Shown: positions 39,038 through 51,636, counted from the first letter of the stretch. The stretch is 64,000 nucleotides of DNA from Edaphosphingomonas laterariae (GCF_900188165.1 NZ_FZOS01000004.1:62001-126000); one strand, 5' to 3'. Numbers and translations are program-made. Notes: generated by a model from the letters alone, not told the origin.

Positions 39038-40611
39038 GCCGGCTGGATCAGGTGGCGCACCAATGGCGGCTCGGGGCCGAGATGGAAGGCGTTTACCACC
39101 GCCTGATTTTCGCGATCGGCATGGGTGACGCGTTCATGCTGGCGCAGATGTTCCAGCCAACTGGCCAGCATGAAGCTTTCGACGATCACGTCGGGCGTCG
39201 CGGCGTCCTGCAGCAGATGCCACTGGATCGCGCCATCGCGCCGGCGAATCCGCCGCATGTCCTGCATCGCCGCGAGGAATTCCGCCGTACGTGCCGGATC
39301 GATGCGATATTCGATCGTCACCATCACCGGGCCGCGATCGGCCGGCGCATCGCCCGCGACGATCGGCGCTGGCCAATGGAGCGAGGGTGAGAGATCGAGC
39401 GCGGCTTCCGCACCCAGCCGAAAGCGAAAGCCGAGCAGAGGTAGCACCGCAGCCATGCCGATCGCGGCGACCATCAGCGTCGCCGGAATGCCGATCTTGC
39501 CGGCCAGCGCACCCCAGAGCATCGAGCCCGCCGTCATCGCGCCCTGGAAAGTTACGAGATAGATAGCGAGCGCCCGGGCCTTCACCCAGGCCGGGGCCGA
39601 CATCTGCGCCGCGCCGTTGAGCGAGGACATCATGGCGATCCACGCGAGGCCGGCGACGGCCAGCGCGGCGCCCGCCGCGACGAAGCCGCCCGCATGGCCC
39701 AGGCCGAACATCGCCGCCGCGAAAAGCAGCGAACCGCCGGCCGTGATGCCGTTGGCGGAAACATGGCCGCGCAGCCGGGGCAAGAGCACCGCGCCCGCCA
39801 CCGCCCCCAGCCCCATCAATGTCAGCAACCCGCCATAAGCGGCCGGGCCAAGCCCCAGTTCGCGGCGGCCAATGATCGGCAGCAAGGCCCACAAGGCGCT
39901 TGCGAACAGGAAAAAACCGATGCTGCGGACAAGCACCACCTGCAGTGCCGGTGCCCGCGCCGCATAACGCGCGCCTGCCCGCAGCGCGCCCAGAAAATGT
40001 TCGGCCGGCAGGCCCGATCCGGCCGGTTGCCGGCGCCAGCGGGCAAGGACGAGCAGGACGCCGAGGCCGGACACCGCATTGAGCGCGAACACCGCCGCCG
40101 GCCCCGCCAGCGCGATCACCAGCCCGCCGAGCGCGGGGCCGATGGCGCGCGCGATGTTGATGCCCAGGCTGTTGAGCGCCACCGCCTGCTGGAGTGCCGC
40201 GCGCGGCACCAGTTCCGGCACGATGGCCTGAAAGGCGGGGGCGGACAGCGCCGCCCCGCAGGCGATGGCGCAGGTAAAGCTCAGCAGCAGCACGGGCGTT
40301 ACCCCTCCACTGAAGGTCGTCACCGCAAGCAAAGCAGTGGCCAGCAGCGCAAACAATTGCGCGCCCATCAGCAGCCTGCGCCGATCGACGATATCGGCCA
40401 GCGCGCCACCGGGCAGCGCCAGCAGGAACATCGGGAGCGTGGTTGCCGCCTGCACCAGCGCCACCATCAGCGGCTCGGCCGACAGCGAGGTCATCAGCCA
40501 GCCGGCGCCGACATCGTGCATCCAGGTGCCGACATTGGAGACGATGGTCGCGACCCACAACGCCCGGAACACCCGGCTGGCGAGTGGCGACGGGGTGGCC
40601 TCTTCCGTCAT
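39034..40611 (-). CDS. MFS exporter with C-terminal soluble domain (MFS_3/EntS-like)
   Basis: 525 residues: 12 membrane helices in the first 410 (opening LASRVFRALWVATIVSNVGTW) then a roughly 100-residue soluble C-terminal part (MVTIEYRIDPARTAEFLAAM). This architecture is typical of the MFS_3 transmembrane secretion effector group, and the tail resembles an antibiotic-monooxygenase-type ferredoxin-like fold. It probably exports a small molecule. It overlaps both its neighbours by four bases. Confidence 0.9.
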   Translation of the reverse strand: MTEEATPSPLASRVFRALWVATIVSNVGTWMHDVGAGWLMTSLSAEPLMVALVQAATTLPMFLLALPGGALADIVDRRRLLMGAQLFALLATALLAVTTFSGGVTPVLLLSFTCAIACGAALSAPAFQAIVPELVPRAALQQAVALNSLGINIARAIGPALGGLVIALAGPAAVFALNAVSGLGVLLVLARWRRQPAGSGLPAEHFLGALRAGARYAARAPALQVVLVRSIGFFLFASALWALLPIIGRRELGLGPAAYGGLLTLMGLGAVAGAVLLPRLRGHVSANGITAGGSLLFAAAMFGLGHAGGFVAAGAALAVAGLAWIAMMSSLNGAAQMSAPAWVKARALAIYLVTFQGAMTAGSMLWGALAGKIGIPATLMVAAIGMAAVLPLLGFRFRLGAEAALDLSPSLHWPAPIVAGDAPADRGPVMVTIEYRIDPARTAEFLAAMQDMRRIRRRDGAIQWHLLQDAATPDVIVESFMLASWLEHLRQHERVTHADRENQAVVNAFHLGPEPPLVRHLIQPA

Positions 40612-41018
40612 GCTTCGCGCCGTTCGGCCAGGATCGCGGCCAGCATCAGCCCCCCGATCAGCCCGGCATGTTCAATGAAGATATTCCGTTCGTGAAAGCG
40701 CGCCACCGGATCGGCGATGCGCCAGAAGGGATGCGCGATCAGCGTTGCCGCCGCCGTAAAGACGCCCAATGCCCCTGCCCCCAGCCAGCCCGAACGCCGC
40801 AGCAGGAGCAGCGCCGACCCGCCGATCTGGACCAGGATCGTGGCGGCGACGACCAGCCAGCCGGGTTCCAATCCGAAATGGCGCGCTTCGCCCAGCGCGC
40901 CCGGCAGATCGGCAAGCTTGGCCAAGCCGCTGCTCCAGTAAGGCAGCGTGAGCAGCGCGATCGCGCCCGTGGCGAACCGGCGTTCCTGCAGTAGCCGGGC
41001 AATGGATTGCGGCGTCAT
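40608..41018 (-). CDS. DoxX-family membrane protein
   Basis: 136 residues, four membrane helices. The pattern LPYWSSGLAKLADLPGALGE and the following helices identify a DoxX-type protein. DoxX proteins are linked to thiol and oxidant homeostasis or to quinone oxidoreductase complexes, but roles vary. It sits three bases after the amidohydrolase and overlaps the MFS exporter. Confidence 0.87.
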   Translation of the reverse strand: MTPQSIARLLQERRFATGAIALLTLPYWSSGLAKLADLPGALGEARHFGLEPGWLVVAATILVQIGGSALLLLRRSGWLGAGALGVFTAAATLIAHPFWRIADPVARFHERNIFIEHAGLIGGLMLAAILAERREA

Positions 41019-41021
41019 GGT

Positions 41022-42962
41022 TCAGACCGCCCAGCAACCGCAGCCCAGTGCTCCCCAGAACGTCTGGACATCGGCGGTCGGCACATTCGCACCCAATGCC
41101 GCCGCATGATCGTGCCCGTGGACGTTGCAGGCGCTGGCGCAACCGCAGGCGGATGCCATCTTTGCCGCCTGTTCCGGCCGCCGGTAATAGCCGCCGAACG
41201 TGGCAACGGGCGACCAATCGGGCATGGGCTTCGGCAGCGCAGGCCCAAGCGCCGCGAAATCGCCCTCCCCATGGACGATCTTGCCGCCGAGCAAGGTGAG
41301 CACCGCGTTCAGATGCGCGATCTCGTCTTCCGGCACGGTGAAATAATCGTCCGAAAGCAGCGCAAGATCGGCCAGTTGCCCAACCTTGATCTGGCCTTTC
41401 TTGCCCTGTTCGTTGGAAAACCAGGTGTTCGCCTCGGTCCACAGCCGCAACGCCGTCTCGCGATCGAGGCGATTGGCCTGCGGGTAGAGCCGGAGGCCGC
41501 CCACCGTTCGCGACGTTACCAGCCAGGACAGCGAGACCCATGGATTGTAGCTGGCGACACGCGTCGCATCGGTGCCGGCGCCCACCGGCAGGCCGGCCGC
41601 CATCATCCGCTTGATCGGCGGCGTCCGCTCTGCGGCCTTCGCCCCATAACGCTCGACGAAATATTCGCCCTGGTAGGCCATGCGGTGCTGGACCGCGATG
41701 CCGCCGCCCAGCGCCGCGATCCGATCGATATTGCGGTCGCTGATCGTTTCGGCATGGTCGAAGAACCAGTGCAGCCCATCGAAGGGCATGTCGCGGTTGA
41801 CCTTTTCGAACACGTCCAGCGCGCGGCCGATCGTTTCGTCATAGGTGGCGTGCAATCGCCACGGCCAGCGGTTTTCCACCAGCAGCCGCACTACCGGTTC
41901 CAGATCGCCTTCCATATTTGGTGGCATGTCCGGCCGCGCGACGCGGAAATCCTCGAAATCGGCAGCGGAATAGACCAGCATCTCGCCCGCGCCATTGTGG
42001 CGATAGCTGTCGTCGCCGTCGCCGGGCTTCACCGCCTTCGCCCAACCGGCGAAATCGGCGAGCTCCTCCTTCGGCTTCTGGGTGAACAGATTGTAGCTGA
42101 TCCGTAACGTCAGCTCGCCGTCGGCGTGCAGCTTCTCGATAATCGCATAATCGTCCGGGTAATTTTGATAGCCGCCGCCGGCGTCGATCACGCCGGTGAC
42201 GCCCAGCCGGTTCATTTCGCGCATGAAGTGGCGGGTGGAATTGACCTGATACTCGGGCGGCAGCTTCGGCCCCTTGGCCAGCGTCGCATACAGGATCGTC
42301 GCATTGGGCTGGGCGAGCAGCAGGCCGGTGGGATTGCCCTTGGCATCGCGCACGATTTCGCCGCCCGGCGGGTTCGGCGTGTCCCTGGTATAGCCCACCG
42401 CCCTGAGCGCGGCGCCATTCAGCAGCGCGCGATCATAAAGGTGGAGGATGAAGACGGGCGTAGCGGGCGCGACGGCATTCAGTTCGTCGATGGTCGGCAG
42501 CCGCTTTTCGGCGAACTGGTGTTCGGTGAAACCGCCGACGACGCGCACCCATTGCGGCGCGGGTGTCCTGTCCACCTGCCGCTTCAGCATCGCCATCGCT
42601 TCGGCAAGGCTGGGCACGCCATCCCAGCGCAGTTCCATATTGTAGTTCAGGCCACCGCGAATGATGTGCATGTGGCTGTCGATCAGGCCCGGAATCATGC
42701 GCCGCCCGCGCGCGTCGACCACCGTCGCATCGGGTGCCGCCGCCGCGCGGACTTCGCCTTCATCGCCCACCGCCAGGAATTTGCCGTCGCGGATCGCGAA
42801 CGCCTGCGCCTGCGGATTCGCCCGGTCGAGCGTGGTGATCCTGGCGTTGATAAGGATCAGATCGGTCATCGGCGCGGCATGTCCTTTGGCGGCAAGTAGC
42901 GGTGCGGTGATCGCAGTCGCGGCGGCGCCGGCGATGGTCTGGCGGCGATCGAGCCGGATCAT
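41022..42962 (-). CDS. exported YtcJ-type amidohydrolase with Cys/His-rich tail
   Basis: 646 residues. The N-terminus has RRQTIAG followed by a hydrophobic stretch, so Tat export is likely. The metal-binding motif is DSHMHI, and later a His (FDHAE) and Asp (GAGTDATR) complete the amidohydrolase-3 barrel. The last 45 residues are odd: five Cys and three His arranged as ACGCASAC, VHGHDH and GCGCW, possibly a metal site or a disulfide-bonded knob. The reaction is an amide or related hydrolysis, substrate unknown. Confidence 0.9.
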   Translation of the reverse strand: MIRLDRRQTIAGAAATAITAPLLAAKGHAAPMTDLILINARITTLDRANPQAQAFAIRDGKFLAVGDEGEVRAAAAPDATVVDARGRRMIPGLIDSHMHIIRGGLNYNMELRWDGVPSLAEAMAMLKRQVDRTPAPQWVRVVGGFTEHQFAEKRLPTIDELNAVAPATPVFILHLYDRALLNGAALRAVGYTRDTPNPPGGEIVRDAKGNPTGLLLAQPNATILYATLAKGPKLPPEYQVNSTRHFMREMNRLGVTGVIDAGGGYQNYPDDYAIIEKLHADGELTLRISYNLFTQKPKEELADFAGWAKAVKPGDGDDSYRHNGAGEMLVYSAADFEDFRVARPDMPPNMEGDLEPVVRLLVENRWPWRLHATYDETIGRALDVFEKVNRDMPFDGLHWFFDHAETISDRNIDRIAALGGGIAVQHRMAYQGEYFVERYGAKAAERTPPIKRMMAAGLPVGAGTDATRVASYNPWVSLSWLVTSRTVGGLRLYPQANRLDRETALRLWTEANTWFSNEQGKKGQIKVGQLADLALLSDDYFTVPEDEIAHLNAVLTLLGGKIVHGEGDFAALGPALPKPMPDWSPVATFGGYYRRPEQAAKMASACGCASACNVHGHDHAAALGANVPTADVQTFWGALGCGCWAV

Positions 42963-43252
42963 GACTGCGCCCCCCGTTCAACGGCTTCGGCGCCAGCGCA
43001 TGGGCTGCCCGCCGATGGCAGCTGGCCCAGCACATGTTCGGCGCAATCATTGCGGATGAAGGCGGCGGCGACCTCGCGTCCCTGCATCAACCGCTTGGCA
43101 ACCGGCACCAATTGTTCGCCGACGAGGATGCCGAGCAGGCCGACCAGCGCCACCACCGGCGGCGCGGGCGAGCGGACGTTGAGGAAACCGTAGATCCCGC
43201 CGACGAGAAGCCCCACGCCGAGCGCGACCAGATAGGATTTGAAGTCAGCCAT
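42959..43252 (-). CDS. XapX domain (DUF1427) small membrane protein
   Basis: 97 residues. Two membrane helices carry the XapX signature GVGLLVGGIYGFLNVRSPAPP and VALVGLLGILVGEQ; a cytosolic tail follows with three Cys. Function unknown. Its stop overlaps the amidohydrolase start by four bases, an association that recurs in other proteobacteria. Confidence 0.9.
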   Translation of the reverse strand: MADFKSYLVALGVGLLVGGIYGFLNVRSPAPPVVALVGLLGILVGEQLVPVAKRLMQGREVAAAFIRNDCAEHVLGQLPSAGSPCAGAEAVERGAQS

Positions 43253-43289
43253 AAACGGCCTCCGTCATGCGCCCGCGCGGGGCTGGCGA

Positions 43290-43970
43290 TCAGGCCGGAA
43301 CGGGATCGAGCCGCGGCCCGTGGACCACGCGCTCCTGCGCGCCATGGACCATCGTATAGGCATAATCGACGCCCATGCCGTAGGCGCCGCTATGTTCGCG
43401 CACGACCGCCATGACCGCGTCATAGCTGTCCTTGCGCGCCCAATCGCGCTGCCATTCCAGCATCACCTGCTGCCAGGTGACCGGCACGACGCCCACCTGG
43501 ATCATCCGCTGCATCGCATAATCATGCGCAGCCTGGCTGGTGCCGCCGGACGCGTCCTCGACCATGTAGATTTCATATCCGCCCTCCAGCATGGCGGACA
43601 GCGCGAAGCTGTTGTTGCACACCTCGGTCCACAGGCCGGAAACGACCAGCTTCTTGCGGCCGTTGCCGGCCAGCGCATCGCGCACCTTCTGGTCATCCCA
43701 GCTGTTCATCGACGTCCGTTCAAGGATCGGGTGATCGGGGAAAACCGCGAGCAGTTCGGGATAAGTGTGGCCGGAAAAGCCGAGCGTCTCGACGGTCGTG
43801 ATCGTCGTCGGGATGCCGAACAGCTTCGCCGCCTTGGCCAGCGCGACGACATTGTTCTTCAGGGCCTGCCGGTCGATCGACTGGACGCCGAACGCCATCT
43901 GGGGCTGCTGATCGATGAAGATCAGCTGGCAATTGGCGGGCAAGAGCAGTTCGAGCCTGGGATCGGTCAT
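43290..43970 (-). CDS. isochorismatase-family hydrolase (YcaC-like)
   Basis: 226 residues from the ATG that precedes DPRLELLLP. The cysteine hydrolase triad is visible: Asp in FIDQQPQ, Lys in GRKKLVVSGLW, Cys in TEVCNNSFALSAM. YcaC-like proteins have no certain physiological substrate. It begins 14 bases after the chloroperoxidase-like gene in the same operon. Confidence 0.9.
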   Translation of the reverse strand: MTDPRLELLLPANCQLIFIDQQPQMAFGVQSIDRQALKNNVVALAKAAKLFGIPTTITTVETLGFSGHTYPELLAVFPDHPILERTSMNSWDDQKVRDALAGNGRKKLVVSGLWTEVCNNSFALSAMLEGGYEIYMVEDASGGTSQAAHDYAMQRMIQVGVVPVTWQQVMLEWQRDWARKDSYDAVMAVVREHSGAYGMGVDYAYTMVHGAQERVVHGPRLDPVPA

Positions 43971-43984
43971 GTCGTTGTTCCTGT

Positions 43985-44821
43985 TCAGGACTTGATGAAG
44001 GCGAGAAGGTCGGCGTTGATGATCTCGGGATGCGTGGTGCACATGCCGTGCGGCAGGCCCTTGTAGGTCTTGAGCGTACCGTGCTTGAGCAGCGCGGCAG
44101 CGAGCGGCGCGGAATCGGCGTAGGGGACGATCTGATCGTCATCGCCGTGCATCACCAGCGTCGGCACCGTGATCGCCTTCAGATCCTCGGTGAAGTCGGT
44201 TTCCGAAAAGGCCTTGATGCAATCATAATGGGCCTTCGCGCCGCCCATCATGCCCTGCCGCCACCAATTTTCGATGACGCCCTGGCTCACCTGGGCCCCG
44301 GGGCGGTTGAAGCCGTAGAACGGCCCCGACGGCACATCGAGGAAGAACTGGGCACGGTTGGCGACCAGCGCGGCGCGGAAACCATCGAACACCTCGATCG
44401 GCAAGCCGCCGGGATTGGCCGGCGTCTTCAGCATGATCGGCGGCACCGCGCCGATCAGCACGGCTTTGGCAACGCGCCCCGGCGTGGCCCGCGCCACATA
44501 GCGCGCAACCTCGCCACCGCCGGTTGAATGGCCGATATGGACGGCGCCCTTCAGGTCGAGAAGATCGGTCAGCGCCGCGACATCGGCGGCATAGGTGTCC
44601 ATCTCGTTGCCCAGATCGGTCTGGGTCGATCGGCCGTGGCCACGCCGGTCATGGGCGATGACGCGATATCCCTGCAGCAGGAAGAACATCATCTGATTGT
44701 CCCAGTCGTCCGCCGACAGCGGCCAGCCATGGTGAAAGACGATGGGCGGCGCGGACTTGGGGCCCCAATCCTTGTAGAAGATGGCGACGCCGTCGCGGGT
44801 GGTGACGAAATCCTGGCTCAT
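43985..44821 (-). CDS. alpha/beta hydrolase (non-heme chloroperoxidase/arylesterase type)
   Basis: 278 residues with a strong AAGGAG. Opening [14 protein letters not shown], oxyanion segment FHHGWPLS, nucleophile in [10 protein letters not shown], acid in HGDDDQIVP and His in [10 protein letters not shown]: all landmarks of the cofactor-free haloperoxidase/perhydrolase group. In cells these act as esterases or perhydrolases. It is the promoter-proximal gene of the well-coupled set. Confidence 0.93.
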   Translation of the reverse strand: MSQDFVTTRDGVAIFYKDWGPKSAPPIVFHHGWPLSADDWDNQMMFFLLQGYRVIAHDRRGHGRSTQTDLGNEMDTYAADVAALTDLLDLKGAVHIGHSTGGGEVARYVARATPGRVAKAVLIGAVPPIMLKTPANPGGLPIEVFDGFRAALVANRAQFFLDVPSGPFYGFNRPGAQVSQGVIENWWRQGMMGGAKAHYDCIKAFSETDFTEDLKAITVPTLVMHGDDDQIVPYADSAPLAAALLKHGTLKTYKGLPHGMCTTHPEIINADLLAFIKS

Positions 44822-44908
44822 CGAAGCATCTCCTTGCTGAAGCCGGCGCGGCCGGCCTGCCCGTCATGTGCGTTCCATTGCGGCGCCACCGGCCTTCGCC
44901 CCGGCGCC

Positions 44909-45259
44909 CTAATCAAGCGTGATCACCCGGCGGCCGAACCGCCGCGCGTCGATCGAATATCCCCCCGCCCCGATCATCGAGAGCGCGAGCGCGGCGATGC
45001 CGTGCAACCCCACGGCAAGCCCCGCCGTTCCACCGATCTCCGCGCCGATCAGCCCGGCCGCGACAAGGCCGGCGAGGCCTGCGGCGCGGGTCAGCACGCC
45101 CAGGATCAGCGCCGCCGCCACCAGTAAGACGGGCGCCTCGATCCAGGGCACGGCGCTGATGGCCGCCCCTGCCGCAAGCGCGGCCGCGACCGAGCAGCGG
45201 AGGAGCAAAAGCGCCCATCCCACCGTGCCTGTCGGATATTGGAAGAAGCTCTTCGTCAC
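44909..45259 (-). CDS. small DoxX-like membrane protein
   Basis: 116 residues from a GTG. Three to four hydrophobic helices (ALLLLRCSVAAALAAG onwards) and the end GAGGYSIDARRFGRR, which resembles the C-terminus of DoxX proteins. The ribosome site is weak. It lies divergent to the sensor kinase gene with a 145-base gap and 87 bases before the chloroperoxidase-like gene; it may be the first gene of that operon. Confidence 0.65.
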   Translation of the reverse strand: MTKSFFQYPTGTVGWALLLLRCSVAAALAAGAAISAVPWIEAPVLLVAAALILGVLTRAAGLAGLVAAGLIGAEIGGTAGLAVGLHGIAALALSMIGAGGYSIDARRFGRRVITLD

Positions 45260-45404
45260 GCATCAAGGCTATGGAGGTCGCCCCGCCTTCGCCACGCCGG
45301 ATGGTGTAGGCGCGCGATCCCCCTTTCGGGTTTGCGCGAGGCCAGCCGCCGATGCATCGCCGCGTCCAATCGACACGAAGCGGGAGGAAAAGTAGGACAA
45401 GGCG

Positions 45405-48400
45405 ATGGGTGGAGGCGGACGATCATGCCTGGGGGCGATCAGCGGGATGATCGGCGCGTCGCTGCTTCTGGCGGGCACGCCGGCGCATGCCCTCGACCCC
45501 GCGCGCGGCATCGGCCAGCTTCATCATAGCGCGTGGACCATCGCTGACGGCGCGCCCCCCGATATCTGGGCGCTGGCGCAATCGAGCGACGGCTATCTCT
45601 GGCTGGGCACGGGCGCCGGCCTCTATCGCTTCGATGGCGTGCGGTTCGAAAAATTCCGGCCGCTGGCGGGCGATCGCCTGCCATCGGCCAACGTCAACGC
45701 GCTGTTCGCCGATGTCCGTGGCGATCTGTGGATCGGTTTCGAAGCGGGCCAGATATCGCGCCTGCGGCGCGGGCGGCTGAAAACATTCACGCCCGGCGCA
45801 CCCGGCGTATCGGTGCTCCAGATCGCGGGCGACAGGAACGGCGGCGTCTGGGCGGCGCTGGCCGGTCGGCAGGGCGGGCTTGCGCATTTTTCAGACGATC
45901 GCTGGACCGTCGTCGGCGCGAACGCCGGCCTTCCGCCCGGCAGCGTTTCCAGCGTCCTCGCCGCGCATGACGGCGCGATCTGGGCGGCGACGGGCGGCTG
46001 GCTGTGGGTGCGCCGGCCGGGCGCGCCGCGCTTCGAGCGGACGGCCGAGGCAATATCCCAGCGCGCGCGCATCGTTCAGGCGCGCGACGGGCGCATCTGG
46101 CTGTCCCCCGGCGCGCCCCACCCCATCCATGCCATCGCCGAACACCTGCAACCACGCGGAACGGGCCGCGCGGGGATCGGGCCGGTGCCGCCCGCCATCG
46201 AACCCAGCGGCGAAAAGATTCTCATCGATCGTGACAATGTGCTGTGGGGCGCGCGCAGCAAGGGCGGAATCTTCCGCATCGGCAGCGCGAAGCCGTCTGC
46301 GCACCGCGATCCTGTCGAACGTTTCACGCTGAGCGAAGGGCTGAGTTCCAACATCGCCAATCCGCTGCTGGAGGATCGCGAAGGCAATATCTGGATCGGC
46401 ACCAATCTCGGCCTCGATCGCTTTCGCGAGGCGAATGCCGTCGCCGCGCCCGGCCTGCCGCCGACATCGCGACAGGGCTTCCAGATCGCGGCCGAACGGG
46501 ATGGCGCCGTCTATGTGCTGACCGGCGACACCCTGTTTCGCGCTTATGCCGATCGGCCGGCGGATGCGATCGCACGGTTTGACGCTATTCCACGGTCGCT
46601 CCACGTCGATCGTTCCGGCATGGTCTGGGCCGGTTTCGAACATGGCATCGCCCAGCTCGACAGCGCCCGTTTCCAGCCGGTGGCATTGCCCGGCGGCGCC
46701 AAAGGCGGTGTCGCCGGCTGGATCGAACTGGCCGATGGGCGGCTTTGCGCCTCCATGCCCGGTCAGGGCGTCTTCTGCCGGCACGGCGCCACATGGTCGC
46801 GCGCGCCAGCGCCGCTCGGCACGCTAAGCGAAGCGCCGGTGCAGATGGCGGCCGACAGCAAGCACCGTCTCTGGCTGAATTATGAAGACCACCTGCTGAT
46901 GATCGATGGCGCGCGCCAGACGCGCTTCGCCCGGCGTGAGGGGCTGGACGTGGGCGGTGTCGAGCTGATCGCCGCGATCGGCGACGACATCTACGCGCTG
47001 GGCGATTTCGGCCTTGCACGATTCGACGGCAACCGCTTTCGCACATTGCGATCGGAACGCCATCCGCTGTTGAGCCGTCTGTCGGGCATCAGCCGGGGCG
47101 TGGACGGCGCCCTATGGCTGAACGGGATCGAGGGTGTCGTGCGCATCGAATCCGCCGCCCTTGCCGCCGCCTTCGCCGATCCCGCCCGCCCGCTGCGCGC
47201 GACGCTGCTCGATCTGGATGACGGGCTGCCCGGCGTGGCCCAGCAGGATGCCAATACGCCAACCGCGCTCACCACGAAGGACGGCCGGCTCTGGCTGGTC
47301 ACCAGCCATGGCATCGCGTGGATCGATCCGCGCCGGCTGATGCGCAATCCCCTGCCGCCGCCGGTATCGATCACCCGGCTCGTCGCGGCTGGCCGGGCCT
47401 ATCCGGCCTCCGCCATGATCGCGCTGCCGGCCGGCACGCGGAGCCTGCAGATCGACTATACGGCGCTCAGCCTGTCGATCCCCGAACGCGTCCGCTTCCG
47501 CTACCAGCTCGAAACGGTCGACGGCGGATGGGTCGATCCCGGCCAGAGGCGGCAGGCCTTCTATACCGGCCTCGGCCCGGGCCAATATCGCTTCCGCGTC
47601 CTTGCCGCGAACAATGACGGTGTCTGGAACAGACGAGGCGCGACGCTCGATTTCGTCATTCCGCCCACCTTCGGCCAGAGCATGTGGTTCAAGATCATCA
47701 TCGCCGGCCTGCTGCTCGCCGCCGGCTGGCTGCTCTATTCGCTGCGCATGCGCCAGTTGGCGTCGCGCATTCGCGGACAGCTGGAGGAGCGCCTGCGCGA
47801 ACGCGAACGCATCGCCCGCGAACTCCACGATACATTGCTGCAGGGCTTTCAGGGTCTCGTCTATCGCTTCCAGTCCGCGATCGACCGGCTTCCGCCATCG
47901 AGCGCGGCGCGGACCGATCTGGAGCAGGCGCTGGACCTCGCCGATGCCGCCTTGGCCGACGGGCGCGACCGGGTTCGCGATCTGCGCAGCGGCAGCGATG
48001 ACGACGATCTGGCCCAGCATTTCGCGAACACCGCCGCGCAAAGCGGGTCGCCGGGGGCATCGGCCTTCCGGGTCATCACCGAAGGACAGCCGCGCACCCT
48101 CCACCCCGTCGTGCGCGCGGAAATCACCGGCATCGGCGACGAGGCGATCCTCAACGCGATCCGCCATGCGCGGGCGACGAAGATCGAGGTGAACATCGTC
48201 TATCATGCCCGCGAACTGCTGTTGCAGATTGCCGACAACGGCATTGGCATCAGTGCCGATATGATCGCCGGCGGCCGCCGCAACCATTTCGGCATGACCG
48301 GAATGCGCGAACGGGCGGCGGTGATCCGCGCCGATTTCTCGATCGCCAGCCGGCCGGGCGGCGGGACGCAGGTAACGCTCACCGTGCCGGCGTCGATCGC

Positions 48401-48464
48401 TTATGGTGCGGAACGACGCCCGCGAAAGGGCCTGTTCCGGCGATGGATGCCGGGTGAGGATTGA
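45405..48464 (+). CDS. beta-propeller sensor histidine kinase
   Basis: 1019 residues. A signal peptide is followed by a long periplasmic part made of two-component-regulator propeller repeats (many D/G-Y-L-W-L/I-G-T units, e.g. DGYLWLGTGAGLYRFDG and EGNIWIGTNLGLDR), a Y_Y_Y domain near residues 660-750, one membrane helix near 765-782, then HisKA_3 with phosphorylatable His in RERIARELHDTLLQGFQG and an HATPase domain with NAIRHA and DNGIGI. It should sense an extracellular ligand, often a carbohydrate or polymer in this class, and phosphorylate the next gene's product. Confidence 0.93.
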   Translation: MGGGGRSCLGAISGMIGASLLLAGTPAHALDPARGIGQLHHSAWTIADGAPPDIWALAQSSDGYLWLGTGAGLYRFDGVRFEKFRPLAGDRLPSANVNALFADVRGDLWIGFEAGQISRLRRGRLKTFTPGAPGVSVLQIAGDRNGGVWAALAGRQGGLAHFSDDRWTVVGANAGLPPGSVSSVLAAHDGAIWAATGGWLWVRRPGAPRFERTAEAISQRARIVQARDGRIWLSPGAPHPIHAIAEHLQPRGTGRAGIGPVPPAIEPSGEKILIDRDNVLWGARSKGGIFRIGSAKPSAHRDPVERFTLSEGLSSNIANPLLEDREGNIWIGTNLGLDRFREANAVAAPGLPPTSRQGFQIAAERDGAVYVLTGDTLFRAYADRPADAIARFDAIPRSLHVDRSGMVWAGFEHGIAQLDSARFQPVALPGGAKGGVAGWIELADGRLCASMPGQGVFCRHGATWSRAPAPLGTLSEAPVQMAADSKHRLWLNYEDHLLMIDGARQTRFARREGLDVGGVELIAAIGDDIYALGDFGLARFDGNRFRTLRSERHPLLSRLSGISRGVDGALWLNGIEGVVRIESAALAAAFADPARPLRATLLDLDDGLPGVAQQDANTPTALTTKDGRLWLVTSHGIAWIDPRRLMRNPLPPPVSITRLVAAGRAYPASAMIALPAGTRSLQIDYTALSLSIPERVRFRYQLETVDGGWVDPGQRRQAFYTGLGPGQYRFRVLAANNDGVWNRRGATLDFVIPPTFGQSMWFKIIIAGLLLAAGWLLYSLRMRQLASRIRGQLEERLRERERIARELHDTLLQGFQGLVYRFQSAIDRLPPSSAARTDLEQALDLADAALADGRDRVRDLRSGSDDDDLAQHFANTAAQSGSPGASAFRVITEGQPRTLHPVVRAEITGIGDEAILNAIRHARATKIEVNIVYHARELLLQIADNGIGISADMIAGGRRNHFGMTGMRERAAVIRADFSIASRPGGGTQVTLTVPASIAYGAERRPRKGLFRRWMPGED

Positions 48465-48467
48465 TTG

Positions 48468-49106
48468 ATGCTGCCGCCGACCTCCATCGCCCCGATCCGC
48501 CTGATGACGGTGGATGATCATCCGCTGCTGCGCGATGGCCTTGCCGCGCTGATCCGCCCGCAGCCCGATATCGAGCTGATCGCCGAAGCGGCCGACGGCA
48601 AAGAAGCGCTCGATCATTTCCGCCGTTTCCGGCCCGACGTGACGTTGATGGACCTGCAAATGCCCGATGGCGGCGGCCATGAAGCGATCCGGGCGATCCG
48701 GGCCGAGTTCGCCACCGCACGCATCATCGTGCTCACCACCTATGCCGACGAGGCCAAGGCGGTCCGCGCGCTCAAGGCCGGGGCGGTCGGCTATCTGCTG
48801 AAAAATGCGGTGCGGCGCGAACTGCTCGATACGATCCGCGCGGTGCATGCCGGGCAGCGGCGGATTCCGCCGGAGATCGCCTGCAAGATCGCCGCGCATA
48901 TCGGCGACGAGGAACTGAGCGAGCGCGAAATTTCCGTCCTGCAACTCGCGGCCGGGGGCAACGCCAACAAGCAGATCGCGTGGCAGCTTTCGATATCCGA
49001 GGACACCGTGAAGGCGCATATGAAAAGCATCTTCGCCAAGCTGGAAGCATCCGATCGCACGCACGCCGTGGCGATCGCGGCAAGGCGGGGCTTCATCGAG
49101 ATCTAG
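48468..49106 (+). CDS. NarL/LuxR-type response regulator
   Basis: 212 residues beginning at the ATG four bases after the kinase stop. The receiver domain has the acidic pair VDDH and the phospho-acceptor Asp in VTLMDLQMP, with Lys in GYLLKNA. The C-terminal LuxR helix-turn-helix is SEREISVLQLAAGGNANKQIAWQLSISEDTVKAHM. It is surely the partner of the adjacent kinase. The 280 bases after it contain no gene and should hold the katG promoter. Confidence 0.95.
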   Translation: MLPPTSIAPIRLMTVDDHPLLRDGLAALIRPQPDIELIAEAADGKEALDHFRRFRPDVTLMDLQMPDGGGHEAIRAIRAEFATARIIVLTTYADEAKAVRALKAGAVGYLLKNAVRRELLDTIRAVHAGQRRIPPEIACKIAAHIGDEELSEREISVLQLAAGGNANKQIAWQLSISEDTVKAHMKSIFAKLEASDRTHAVAIAARRGFIEI

Positions 49107-49311
49107 GCGGGCGGCACGGCGCCAAACGCACCGGCGCGCCGGCCCCGCTTCAGGCTTGCGGTGACACGCCTGCCCGGCTTAAGCTCGCCCCGCGCCCGCG
49201 CGTGGCGCCCGACAAGCCGGAATGTCCTTTGGGAGCGCCGTCGATTGTCACACGATCATGATTGGATTTCCTTGTCGCCGTGATCGGAATTTTTGCTGGC
49301 TGCGCCCATGA

Positions 49312-51630
<2,319 letters not shown>

Positions 51631-51636
51631 CGGCAC

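Noticed and set aside
44913-45266. Alternative frame overlapping the small DoxX-like gene
   Set aside because: Arg/Gly-rich product without helices; the other frame has membrane helices and a DoxX-like end.
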